In this document: positions 10,401-19,117 of the stretch, in pieces
Numbering within the stretch: the first letter of the stretch is position 1
Layout of the letters: every line of letters starts with the position of its first letter
Source: Puniceicoccaceae bacterium
GTDB lineage: Bacteria; Verrucomicrobiota; Verrucomicrobiia; Opitutales; JAFGAQ01
DNA length: 64,000 nucleotides
Direction: 5' to 3'
Assembly: GCA_028285755.1 (NCBI GenBank)
Contig: JANQOQ010000008.1
Span: 815,399 to 879,398 of the forward strand
Position numbers and translations under genes: made by a program
The notes under the pieces: generated by a model
Told to the model about the DNA's origin: nothing
The model's database searches: none
The model's input: the letters and a program-made list of their open reading frames with translations, nothing else

Positions 10401-13400
10401 CACAACCGCAAAAACTATCGGTCCAAGCCGGAGCGGATGGCAAATCCTACTCGGTCAATAGTATCATTAGGACTGAATCGGATGAGTGGGAGAAGCACGC
10501 TGAGGGTCATGTTTTAGAGATAGCTTCGAATAAACCCATGAAGCGAGCCCCGCTGGATTCAATTCAAAACGATTATTCGGAAGAGGTCGATATGCAGGCA
10601 TTCTATAAGCAACTGGCAAAGAGAGGTTTGGTTTACCGGCAAAGTTATCAGACTGTCAGTCATTTACGTACGAATAGTGATGGCGGGTTTTGGGCTGAAT
10701 TTGAGGATCCTTTTGCAGGTAAGGATTCCGAAAAAACCTATTACGTTAATCCGCGATTATTCGATGGAGCAATTCATTCAGTGCTGGTACATGTCCCTGG
10801 CAAAGAGGCTTACGTACCGGTACGTATGGGTAATGTACGCTATTACGGTGATAATCGGATACAGCCCAAATTTGTTAAAGGATGGGTGGAATGGGTGTCG
10901 ATTGACGTCGTTCGCGCAGATTTGACGCTCATCGCTGACAATGGCGATATACTGGTTGAAGTTACGGATGCACTATTTCAAAGGCTGCATCTCGCGGGAG
11001 TGAAAGATGCGGATGAATACCTTTATGAAGAGAATTGGGCTTCCTTCAATCTGCTTCCTAATGAAGCGCAGGAACCTCCAAGTCAAAACTGGCTGGTCAT
11101 TGACTCTTCTGAGAATCATGAAATCTGGAAGGCTGGACTTAAGGGGGCATCGATCGCTAAGATTGATTGTATATCCGAGCCGGATATTGAAAGCGTTTTT
11201 GAAAATACGAATGCGTGGTCGCATTGCCTTTGGCGAATACCCGCTTTGGAGCAAGAGGATTCAACAGAAAAATTGATGGATACCATTGCCAATCGTGCAG
11301 CCCAGTATTCACGGTTGGTTAAAGCATTGCAAGCACACCGCGAAGAACCTCTATATATGACGATTGTGGCCTCAAAATCGTTATCCGTAAATGATGAAGC
11401 CATTGAAAATTTACTACCCAACGCCTATTTGGGTTTAACAAATGTTGCTGCCAATGAAAATGCTCAACGGCTCGCTACCCGATATCTAGATATTGATGTT
11501 AAGGTTGACCATGCACTTATTCAGAAATTGGTGCCGTTGCTGCATTCCAATCACACCGGGGAGCTTATAGCTTTGCGTGGAGATCAATTTCTTGCGAAGC
11601 ATTTTTCAAGGAGCGCAAATGAAGGCAATGAAGCGGAATCGGTTGATAGTCCCGTCTTGAGAACCCTTAAAACGGATGAACGGGCGCAGCTAAATATACA
11701 GACCAGTTCGTCAGAACTCACCTTTGATCTCGTTGAAAAAAACGAATATTTAAAAGCACATGAAGTGGAAATCCAGGTTAATGCCACCGCTTTGACATAC
11801 AAAGATCTCCTTAAGGTGCGGGGGCGTATGCAGGCACTGGCCGTTGTGGATTCTTACCTGGGAGATGCGATCGGTATGGAGGTCACCGGAATAGTGAGCC
11901 GCACGGGTGCTGAAGTGACCCGTGTTAAAGTGGGAGACCGTGTATTGGCAGGTACGGGCAATACTCTCTCCAACTTTGCCGTTGCAGAGGAGTCCTTTGT
12001 TTTTCCACTTCCGAAGTCCATTGACGATGTTGGAGGGTTGATTTACACGAATTTTCTGACTGCCCAATACAGCCTACTGCATTTGGCATCCCTTAAGTCA
12101 GGGGATACGATACTGATTCACAGTGCAACTGGCGGAGTGGGCCTTGCGGCTATAGAAATCGCGAAATATGTGGGAGCTACAATTTTTGCGACCGCCAGCA
12201 GTGATTCCAAACGGGATTACTTGCGTGAACTGGGAGTGGATTTTGTCTTTGACTCCACTCAGTTGGACTTTGCCTCCGAAATATTAAAACACGTTGAGAC
12301 CGGTATCGATGTGGTGCTTAATTCACTGCCGGGCGAGTTTCTTGCGCGAAGCCTTGAAATAACAGCCCCGGGCGGCCGTTTCATTGAGTTGGGCAAAACG
12401 GACATACTGACCGGAGGCTCTCTGCCATTGAGTTTGTTTAATCGAAATATCGCATTTCATGCAGTGGATTTTGACCGCATGCATATTGAGCACCCGGCAC
12501 TCATTCAGGAGCTTGCAGCTGAAGTCTTAAAGGCCTTTGAAAGTGGAGACTATAAACCCGTTCGTACGGCTGAATACGCGATCGCGGAGGTCAATCAATG
12601 CCTGGTTGATATGGAAAAGCGTAACCTGATAGGTAAAGCCGTTCTAAGTATTGGGGAGTCTGCGGTATTTCCGTTGAGCGAAAATGCAGATAAATCTGCT
12701 TCAGACGATTTTATTGATACTCAAGCTGACGCGGCTTATCTCATTACAGGTGGAACAGGCGGTTTCGGGCTCGAAACTGCAAAATGGCTGGCGGGTATGG
12801 GCGCGCAGAACTTATTGCTGATGAGCCGCTCAGGGACTAGCCCGGAAGCAGAAGCATGGATTTCATTGCAAGAGAATCAAACGGCTAACATTCGGCTAAT
12901 TAAAGGCGACATCTGCGATTCCAGTGAACTTTCAAGAATCGCGCAAGGATTGAAAAACGATGGATTCAAAGTTGCCGGCATATTCCACGCTGCTGGCGTG
13001 CTTGATGATAAACGCATTGAAGCAATGGATTTCAGTAGTTATCAACGGGTGATCCGCCCCAAAGTAATGGGGGCTCTGAATCTCATTGAAGTGTTTCGGG
13101 ATTCGCCGCCTGATTTTATGGTTTGCTATTCGTCCGTCTCCAGCTTGGTGGGTAATCAGTATCAGGCTAACTATGCGGCCGCGAATGCACTCTTGGATGG
13201 CCTTGCAATGGCTGACCAACACGGAGGAACTCATATAGTGAGTGTCAACTGGGGCGCAATCGCAGATGCAGGGATGGTTGCTCGCGATAAGAATGTAGAA
13301 CAGATTTTAGCACAGTCTGGGATCATGCCCTTGGAGCTTTCCAGGGCTTTCGACGCAATGAAGCATGCACTCTCACAGCGCAAAAGTAGCCTGATAGCTG

Positions 13401-13798
13401 CTGAGGTGGATTGGCAGAAGTGGGCTCAGGCAAACCAGGGAATGGCCATACATCATTACTTTCGCGATTTCCTTAACAAAATAGCCCAAACCAATGAGAT
13501 TTCGGATAATGAAACCCACGTGTTTATCACGGAGTTATTAAGTAAACCATCGGAAGAGAGACTTGCTTATATTGAGGAATCAATTATCTTATTGGTTGAA
13601 ACAACTTTAAAACTTGAGTCTGGGAGTATAAAACCTCAACAAAATCTGGGAGATTTTGGTATAGATTCAATAACTGCACTCGAATTATCCGTTCTGTTTA
13701 AAAAAGATACGAGCATTACACTTACCGCTCAAGAATTAGCCAGGAATGCGACTCCTGAGAGTCTTTCCAAAAAAATTCTTAAGCGCCTGAACCTTTAA
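7490..13798 (+). CDS. Type I highly reducing polyketide synthase, single module KS-AT-DH-ER-KR-ACP
   Basis: This 2102-residue protein carries one complete reducing module. KS (about 1-430): Cys176 in DTACSSS, His311 in EAHGTGT and His350 in NMGHLEAAAG. AT (about 530-850): Ser626 in GHSVG and YHSH at 727-730, a signature I associate with iterative malonyl-using enzymes. DH (about 880-1160): His925 in HRVLDKPVFP, where the usual Gly of HxxxGxxxxP is Asp, and Asp1092/His1096. ER (about 1400-1710): NADPH motif HSATGGVG at 1544. KR (about 1745-1930): GGTGGFG, Ser1882, Tyr1895 and an LDD motif that marks B-type stereochemistry. ACP: Ser2060 in GIDSI. There is no thioesterase, docking or methyltransferase domain, so iterative use and release by another enzyme are inferred. 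The ATG at 7490 was preferred; an in-frame TTG at 7475 would add five residues. A PhcB-like methyltransferase follows 26 bp downstream. Confidence 0.95.
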   Translation: MKAIAVIGMGCHFPGGAVNPKRYWQMLMSGQDAIIDVPSNRWDYRRFYDENPEKAGKTYMRRGGFLQEDIYQFDPLFFGISPKEAQEMDPQQCLLLETTWEAIEDAGLIRDELKGSPTGVFIGGFCLDNMLLRVNTLNREITGIHTATSCTMTLLSNRISHVFDLQGPSFTVDTACSSSLVALNSACMSLEKGECDTAIVGGVNIMLKPDNPIMMSKARLLSQHGHSMAFDERAAGYSRGEGAGIVIVKPLEQAIEAGDRIHAVIRATGANQDGHTAGISLPNGDAQYELINRLYEQCLVDPSDVVYVEAHGTGTKAGDPIEINALNRMFGKSPRSEKLWVGSVKSNMGHLEAAAGIAGLIKAILVLKHQKIPKNLHFENANPQIDFQNMQLQIPAQPIDVHRESSKSIYASVNSFGYGGTNAHVIIESADILEKSSTNTELQWPINVPLSANDVSSLRQYAGKLAFKLTLTKTDADFADIVHTLIYRRSHLRARAWIKASSLDDFKQKLKKFSVGENIPGVYTAESPENRQKPVFVFTGMGPQWWRMGRDFFENEPQAREFLEQVDRHFTEISGWSIRDELFKPEGESRMADTEVAQPANFVLQAALAQWMVSQGIEPAAIVGHSVGEVSAAYISGALSLADAIRVSYHRSRLQQTTAGMGVMLAVGLPAEEIAAWIADYGGISVAAINSPQSVTLAGDEAALNALAERLDQAEIFQRFLRVNIPYHSHVMDTIREGVFESLAALKPHQASYRLYSTVHAKPMDGEHWNAGYWWQNVRQPVQFAKTISQMMKDGYDTFIEVGPHPVLRTSIIECAESIDQSIYIQQTLNRKEDEKERLDAIAAEYHVNGGSLQWESLFPKTIGNFTDLPLYAWNHKRHWIETDESTMDRFGLKGHVYLNEKLSGPLPAWQVEINKYFFPYIEDHRVLDKPVFPGAGYVEAGIAYAREELKLQNFEIRDLTLHSMLTAELAQPQKLSVQAGADGKSYSVNSIIRTESDEWEKHAEGHVLEIASNKPMKRAPLDSIQNDYSEEVDMQAFYKQLAKRGLVYRQSYQTVSHLRTNSDGGFWAEFEDPFAGKDSEKTYYVNPRLFDGAIHSVLVHVPGKEAYVPVRMGNVRYYGDNRIQPKFVKGWVEWVSIDVVRADLTLIADNGDILVEVTDALFQRLHLAGVKDADEYLYEENWASFNLLPNEAQEPPSQNWLVIDSSENHEIWKAGLKGASIAKIDCISEPDIESVFENTNAWSHCLWRIPALEQEDSTEKLMDTIANRAAQYSRLVKALQAHREEPLYMTIVASKSLSVNDEAIENLLPNAYLGLTNVAANENAQRLATRYLDIDVKVDHALIQKLVPLLHSNHTGELIALRGDQFLAKHFSRSANEGNEAESVDSPVLRTLKTDERAQLNIQTSSSELTFDLVEKNEYLKAHEVEIQVNATALTYKDLLKVRGRMQALAVVDSYLGDAIGMEVTGIVSRTGAEVTRVKVGDRVLAGTGNTLSNFAVAEESFVFPLPKSIDDVGGLIYTNFLTAQYSLLHLASLKSGDTILIHSATGGVGLAAIEIAKYVGATIFATASSDSKRDYLRELGVDFVFDSTQLDFASEILKHVETGIDVVLNSLPGEFLARSLEITAPGGRFIELGKTDILTGGSLPLSLFNRNIAFHAVDFDRMHIEHPALIQELAAEVLKAFESGDYKPVRTAEYAIAEVNQCLVDMEKRNLIGKAVLSIGESAVFPLSENADKSASDDFIDTQADAAYLITGGTGGFGLETAKWLAGMGAQNLLLMSRSGTSPEAEAWISLQENQTANIRLIKGDICDSSELSRIAQGLKNDGFKVAGIFHAAGVLDDKRIEAMDFSSYQRVIRPKVMGALNLIEVFRDSPPDFMVCYSSVSSLVGNQYQANYAAANALLDGLAMADQHGGTHIVSVNWGAIADAGMVARDKNVEQILAQSGIMPLELSRAFDAMKHALSQRKSSLIAAEVDWQKWAQANQGMAIHHYFRDFLNKIAQTNEISDNETHVFITELLSKPSEERLAYIEESIILLVETTLKLESGSIKPQQNLGDFGIDSITALELSVLFKKDTSITLTAQELARNATPESLSKKILKRLNL

Positions 13799-13824
13799 AC
13801 GACTGACTAAAACCATAACACACT

Positions 13825-15225
13825 GTGAATTCACTATCGGGTATCGACAGCATACTGCTATTTCAAAATAGCCAAGGTAAAGAAGGTCGCGGAACCTTGA
13901 TTCATATTACGCGTACGACGGTTGTCTTTGAGGTTTACAATCCCTATTCCATTATCCAGATCAGTGAGGTACTCCAGAAAGTGCGTGTTGTACGAGGGGA
14001 GCGTGTGATCTATGATGGGAAGGCAGTCGTCAGCAATATCGTGATGACCGGGTTAATGTTGATCGTATCAGCAACACTTGTGGATGCATGGAGCGACCTT
14101 TCAGAAATTGGTCCCGGTCGTGGGCTCAATACAGAAGCGAAGCGATTTGTAGACGATTGGGAAAACAGTAACCGCCTCTACCCGGGTTATCAGGTGGTGG
14201 TTAACTCCATTAGCAGTTTTCTTTCGGAGATTAGCCGGTGGTTGGAGGAGGCTGAAGTGGGCTCCGAGTTATCAGCCAATACGAATGGGCGTTTTGATGA
14301 AAAACTGTTTGAAGAATTTTACGAGGAGGTCAAGGAGCCGCTCAGCCCGAAGGTAACCGAGCTATTCGGTAGTTTTGAGGAAGTAGCCTCTAAAATTAGC
14401 CCCGAAGAGCTCAATGCCCATAAAGCATTTGCCAGGCGGGAATTGCATCCGGTTACCATGTGTTCGCCCTTCGTACACCGAACCTATGTCAAACCTCTCG
14501 GGTATGCCGGTGACTATGAAATGGTCAATATGATGCTCTACGAGTCGGATGCCAAGTGCCGTAGCATCTATGCGAAGTTGGTAGATGATTTCCATGTGGG
14601 GACATCCGCTCCCGAAGCACATCGCAATCGCATCGATTTACTGGTAGAGCGCCTCGAAAACGAAACCGTTCGCGCCATACAACAGGAGCGACCATTGGTG
14701 GCACTTAATGTCGGTTGTGGACCGGCCTCTGAGGTGCAACGCTTTCTCAAGAAGAGCGAATTATCCGATCACCTCATGCTCACCTTGATGGATTTTAATG
14801 ATGAAACCATCGCTTATTCCAAGCAGAGGACTTCGGCTGCCAGAGAGGATGCCGGGAGAGAGGCTACGCTTAACTATGTTCAAAAATCCGTAGATGATCT
14901 GCTCAGGGAAAGTCAGGTGGATGAGTTGGTTGAAGATCCGAAGTATGACTTTGTCTATTGTGCGGGACTCTTTGATTATTTTTCGGATCGCGTCTGCAAA
15001 AAACTGGTAGCATTGTTTTACAGCTGGGTGAAACCAGGTGGGCTGGTTTCGGTAACCAATGTTCATAAGTCGAATCCCAATCGTAATCAGATGGAACATT
15101 TGCTCGAATGGCACCTGATTTATCGGGATGATAAGGACATGCTTGCTTTGGCTCCTGAAGACACGCAGACGCAATTGATACAAGATGATACAGGAGTAAA
15201 TGTATTTCTAGATATTCGTAAATGA
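13825..15225 (+). CDS. PhcB-like SAM-dependent methyltransferase (candidate signal-ester synthase)
   Basis: The 466-residue protein begins with GTG. Its first ~95 residues are beta-rich and PilZ-like in pattern but without an evident RxxxR c-di-GMP motif. The middle contains KPLGYAGDYEMVNMM (about 215-230), which I recognise from proteins annotated as extracellular factor 3-hydroxypalmitate methyl ester biosynthesis (PhcB). The class I methyltransferase domain (about 280-466) has motif I NVGCGP at 295-300 and an acidic strand-2 region LMDFND. In Ralstonia, PhcB makes methyl 3-hydroxy fatty acid quorum signals. Next genes encode a PhcS/PhcR-like and a PhcQ-like protein, and the upstream gene is a polyketide synthase without a release domain, so methyl-ester release of its product is a fair inference. 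Substrate is unproven. Confidence 0.8.
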   Translation: MNSLSGIDSILLFQNSQGKEGRGTLIHITRTTVVFEVYNPYSIIQISEVLQKVRVVRGERVIYDGKAVVSNIVMTGLMLIVSATLVDAWSDLSEIGPGRGLNTEAKRFVDDWENSNRLYPGYQVVVNSISSFLSEISRWLEEAEVGSELSANTNGRFDEKLFEEFYEEVKEPLSPKVTELFGSFEEVASKISPEELNAHKAFARRELHPVTMCSPFVHRTYVKPLGYAGDYEMVNMMLYESDAKCRSIYAKLVDDFHVGTSAPEAHRNRIDLLVERLENETVRAIQQERPLVALNVGCGPASEVQRFLKKSELSDHLMLTLMDFNDETIAYSKQRTSAAREDAGREATLNYVQKSVDDLLRESQVDELVEDPKYDFVYCAGLFDYFSDRVCKKLVALFYSWVKPGGLVSVTNVHKSNPNRNQMEHLLEWHLIYRDDKDMLALAPEDTQTQLIQDDTGVNVFLDIRK

Positions 15226-15234
15226 TCCACGAAT

Positions 15235-17889
15235 ATGGCAAACTTGGTTAACAGCGTGATTACAACTCAAGAGCAGGCCTATTTAAAGGAAGACCGGCAG
15301 GTCAGGCAGTCGCGCTTGAAATACGCGGCCCTGATTGGAATAGTGGCAATGCCCACAGGGTTTGGGCTGGAGCTGGCGGTTTATCCTGAGATGTTTATCG
15401 AGTTTATGGGGGTACGTCTTTTCACTACCTTGCTTTTGTTCATATTATATGGGATTGTTAGGACGGATTTTGGTTATAAACATGCGATAAAATTAGGTTT
15501 TGTCTGGGCATTTATTATTACCACTTCTCTGGATTACATGATCTTTCGGACAGAAGGTGTGGCATCCCCTTATTATGCTGGGCTTAATCTGGTTATTCTG
15601 GGTTTGGGGGTCTTATTACCATGGTCGTTTCGAGAGACCCTTGCAGTTACGTTTGGAATATACCTTGTGTATCTGGTTGCATGTGCATCCCATTGGTTGG
15701 TGACTGCCATGCCTATATTGCCCAAGGACCTATTCTTGAGTTCTTTCTTTATTCTGGTTACCGGGGGTATAAGCGCAGTCTCGAGTATGGTTACCTCGCG
15801 TGCCAGGCGGGCAGACTTTTACCTCAAGCAGGAACTGGACGACCAAAACAGGAAATTGCAGGAACTGGATCAACTCAAATCCCAATTCTTTGCGAATATT
15901 AGTCATGAGCTGAGGACTCCTTTAACGTTGGTCTACTCTCCGGTAGAGCAGATTTTACAGAAATATGAATCGCTCCCGGGTCCCGTGCATGAGCATCTCG
16001 TTACCGTTCACCGTAATGCCCTGAGACTTCTAAAGCTCATTAACGAAATTTTAGATGTGATGAAGCTGGATCAGGGTATGATGCAGCTCAATAAGCAGCC
16101 GATTAAGTTGGACGAGTATATCGGTGGACTCGTCAATTCCGTCCAGCACCTGGGATCGGCTAAGCAGCTTAAATTTAAACTGGGTGGCTCCAACCCCGAT
16201 CTTGATATCATTGCAGATCGGGATCGTATGGAAAAGGTGATCCTGAATCTCCTGACCAACGCGATCAAATTTAGCCACCCGGGGGGAGTTATACAGGTTA
16301 AATGGTTTGAAGCATCGGGCGGAGTGCGCATCGATGTGGTTGATCAAGGGGTGGGTATTCCCGAAGACAAGGCGGAACGTGTCTTTGATCGCTTCTCTCA
16401 GGTGGATACTTCAAGCACGCGCAAGGCGCAGGGGGTAGGTCTTGGGCTGGCACTTGCCAAAGAAATTACAGAATTGCACGGAGGAAATTTGACGTTTGAA
16501 AGTGAATATGGAAAGGGAACCACTTTCTCCATATTACTTCCGCAAACAGAAATTGAGTCTCCTGTAACGGAATCTTCAGAATTGAAGGAAGAGACAACAG
16601 GAGTTGCGGGTGCAGAGACTTCTCCGGAACCCTACACGGAAGCCTTTAAAGCAGCGGATCGTTTTATGCCGTCGGAAGACCATCACATGGGGGATGAATT
16701 ACCCGAAGTGGGTAAAACCGGAAAGAGTGTACTTGTAGTGGATGACGAACCGGATATGCGGCGATTCATCGTTCAGAGCCTCAAACAGGATTTCCGCATC
16801 ATACAGGCCATTGATGGGGTGGAAGCCTTAAAGCAGGTGAAAAGCCAAAAACCGGATCTGGTCGTGTTGGACTGGATGTTGCCTGAAATGGACGGTATTG
16901 AAGTTTGTAAACAGATTAAGGCGGATGAAACGCTACTGGATACGAAGGTAATCATGCTCACGGCGCGCTCCGATGAACAGTCGAAGCTGGAGGGCCTTGA
17001 AAGTGGAGCGGATGATTTTCTTACCAAACCGTTCAGCTCACTTGAGCTGATTGCACGCATTCGGGTGGCATTGAATTTAAGGGAATTGCAGGATGCGTTG
17101 AGAGACCGTAATGTGGAACTGCAGGAGACTCTGGCAGAACTTAAGGAGGCAGAATCCAAATTGGTACATCATGAGAAAATGGCAGCTATGGGTGAGCTTT
17201 CGGCCGGTATATTACATGAAATCAATAATCCCCTGAACGCAATGGTCACGGCATTGAGCTTCGGCTTAAGATCCAAATTGGTAGAAGATGAAAAAGTTAT
17301 GGATCTCTTGACGGATTTAAAGGAAGGTGCGGATCGCATCCAGGGGATTACAACCGACCTTCGCACCTTTGCACATCCGGAGACCTTGAATAACCTGGAA
17401 TCATTTTCGCTGGGAGAACTCTTTGAATCGACTATTAATATGCTTTCCCATAAAGCTCAGGGGGTTGATATTAAAGCAACGGAAGGCACAGACCTGATTG
17501 TGGAGGCTGCGAAAGGCCAGATTTCTCAGGTATTGGTGAATCTCGTTAGTAATGCCATTGATGCGTTGAATAGCTGTGATGATCCTCAAAATCCCAGTGT
17601 GATCATGTATGGAAAGCAGTCCGGCAGCGATGAAAATGCGATTGAGGTGGGAGTAATTGATAATGCCGATGGCATGCCGGACGATGTGTTGAACCGAATA
17701 TTTGAGCCTTTTTATACAACGAAGGATATCAGTGAAGGAATGGGGCTTGGGCTCAGCATTAGCCATACTATTGTTAAAACACATTCCAGTGAGCTAAAAG
17801 TAGAAACTGAACTGGGCAAAGGAAGCCGATTTTATTTTGAACTGCCCGCCTACATGACCTCCAGGCGCGAAACTTTAATTGAAAATTAA
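15235..17889 (+). CDS. Six-TM sensor kinase fused to receiver and second kinase (PhcS-PhcR-like fusion)
   Basis: An 884-residue protein. Six membrane segments (about 25-190) have little loop sequence, as in sensors of membrane-soluble signals such as PhcS and LqsS. Then come a short coiled coil, HisKA with SHELRTPLT (His224), HATPase (NLLTNAIKFS; DQGVGIPED; GVGLGLALA), an acidic linker (about 440-490), a receiver (LDWMLPEMDG, Asp546; LTKPFS), a coiled coil, a second HisKA of the GELSAGILHEINNPL type (His661) and a second HATPase (NLVSNAIDAL; GMGLGLSIS). The first half resembles PhcS and the second half PhcR, which in Ralstonia are separate proteins. It starts 9 bp after the methyltransferase and ends 5 bp before the response regulator, so the three are co-transcribed. 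No output DNA-binding domain is seen. Confidence 0.9.
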   Translation: MANLVNSVITTQEQAYLKEDRQVRQSRLKYAALIGIVAMPTGFGLELAVYPEMFIEFMGVRLFTTLLLFILYGIVRTDFGYKHAIKLGFVWAFIITTSLDYMIFRTEGVASPYYAGLNLVILGLGVLLPWSFRETLAVTFGIYLVYLVACASHWLVTAMPILPKDLFLSSFFILVTGGISAVSSMVTSRARRADFYLKQELDDQNRKLQELDQLKSQFFANISHELRTPLTLVYSPVEQILQKYESLPGPVHEHLVTVHRNALRLLKLINEILDVMKLDQGMMQLNKQPIKLDEYIGGLVNSVQHLGSAKQLKFKLGGSNPDLDIIADRDRMEKVILNLLTNAIKFSHPGGVIQVKWFEASGGVRIDVVDQGVGIPEDKAERVFDRFSQVDTSSTRKAQGVGLGLALAKEITELHGGNLTFESEYGKGTTFSILLPQTEIESPVTESSELKEETTGVAGAETSPEPYTEAFKAADRFMPSEDHHMGDELPEVGKTGKSVLVVDDEPDMRRFIVQSLKQDFRIIQAIDGVEALKQVKSQKPDLVVLDWMLPEMDGIEVCKQIKADETLLDTKVIMLTARSDEQSKLEGLESGADDFLTKPFSSLELIARIRVALNLRELQDALRDRNVELQETLAELKEAESKLVHHEKMAAMGELSAGILHEINNPLNAMVTALSFGLRSKLVEDEKVMDLLTDLKEGADRIQGITTDLRTFAHPETLNNLESFSLGELFESTINMLSHKAQGVDIKATEGTDLIVEAAKGQISQVLVNLVSNAIDALNSCDDPQNPSVIMYGKQSGSDENAIEVGVIDNADGMPDDVLNRIFEPFYTTKDISEGMGLGLSISHTIVKTHSSELKVETELGKGSRFYFELPAYMTSRRETLIEN

Positions 17890-17894
17890 ATACC

Positions 17895-19103
17895 ATGGAT
17901 TCAAAACCAAAATATAAAATACTCTACGTAGACGACGAGCAAATGTCGCTTAAATATTTTGCTCAGGCCTTGGAAGATAAATTTGAAATCATTACCGCAT
18001 CGAGTGCTGATGAAGGCCTTGGCAAACTGCAAAAGCATGGCCATGAAATTGGAGTATTGGTCACTGACCAGCGGATGCCGGGTAAACTCGGTGTTGAATT
18101 ATTAAAGCAGGCGCGTGCCTACTACCCGAATATAGTCAGGATTTTAACGACTGCCCATTCGGATCTCAATTCAGCAATCCAGGCTACCAATAAGGGTGCG
18201 ATTTTTCACTACATATCCAAACCCTGGAATTTGGATGAGCTGGAATCCGTCATGCGCAGGGCGATGAATTTCTTTAACCTCAAAATTGAACGGGATGGGT
18301 TGTTGCGTGAAAAAATATCAACCATCCAGCGCACTGCATTGATCAATAAAATTGAGAGTTTACTGGTATGGGCACAAACCAATAAAAACAGTGTTCAAAA
18401 TGGGTCGACTGCCGTAAATTATATTGTTGATAGTATTCAGGTGGATCCGGGCGCTGTTGTTGATTACAACCAGTTTTACGGGCAGGATTATGGTCGGTGG
18501 AATAGTAACTACACCAATCTGAATCTCGTTGAATCATTGACAGATTCTGAGGTCATTAAAGGTATTGATCAGTTGGCACCCGGTGAAGGGTTTGAGCCGG
18601 CTGCATGCTTGAGCAATTTAAGGGAGGCATTTCCCCAAATTATCTGTGCGATTACGACTCTACCCAATGAATCCTGCGAAAATTCGGAAATCGGGTTACG
18701 ACTTTGCACCGCGATTAAGCAAATGGTTAATTGCTGGATGCCAGAAGCCGACAAATCGCGTATTCTCGAAGTAGGGGAGACTGCAGATACTCGGGGTGGG
18801 CCGAAGTGGTTCACCATGCGCTGTAGCTCATTGGGTGAAAAGTCACCCGAATCAACAAAGGCGAATGCCGATCAGTATTGTGGGAACAATTTTGATGCTA
18901 CCAAAGAGCTTGCCTGGTTTAACATGGCCTTCCTCATTGCCCATTGTGGGGGAGAGGTGGAAGTCGATGAATTATCCAATGATCATTTTTCATTGAGACT
19001 GCGTTTTGATAATCCCGGTATTAAGTATTATTCAGCAACACAAGTAGTCGACCGTTTGCTCAATCGCATTGAGAATTGGGTAGTCGGTGAAGTGGCTGCA
19101 TAG
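17895..19103 (+). CDS. PhcQ-like response regulator
   Basis: A 402-residue protein with an N-terminal receiver (about 1-125): acidic pair in YVDDEQ, phosphoacceptor Asp58 in TDQRMPG, Thr in LTTAHSD and Lys in SKPWN. The remaining ~270 residues contain no HTH, GGDEF, HD or ATPase motif that I recognise; they are predicted mixed alpha/beta with a short helix linker after the receiver. In the Ralstonia phc locus PhcQ is a receiver protein that acts between the sensor kinase and the PhcA regulator, and the order methyltransferase-kinase-regulator is the same here. It starts 5 bp after the kinase gene. The downstream transcription factor it would control is not in the window. Confidence 0.82.
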   Translation: MDSKPKYKILYVDDEQMSLKYFAQALEDKFEIITASSADEGLGKLQKHGHEIGVLVTDQRMPGKLGVELLKQARAYYPNIVRILTTAHSDLNSAIQATNKGAIFHYISKPWNLDELESVMRRAMNFFNLKIERDGLLREKISTIQRTALINKIESLLVWAQTNKNSVQNGSTAVNYIVDSIQVDPGAVVDYNQFYGQDYGRWNSNYTNLNLVESLTDSEVIKGIDQLAPGEGFEPAACLSNLREAFPQIICAITTLPNESCENSEIGLRLCTAIKQMVNCWMPEADKSRILEVGETADTRGGPKWFTMRCSSLGEKSPESTKANADQYCGNNFDATKELAWFNMAFLIAHCGGEVEVDELSNDHFSLRLRFDNPGIKYYSATQVVDRLLNRIENWVVGEVAA

Positions 19104-19117
19104 AGCAATAACATTTC

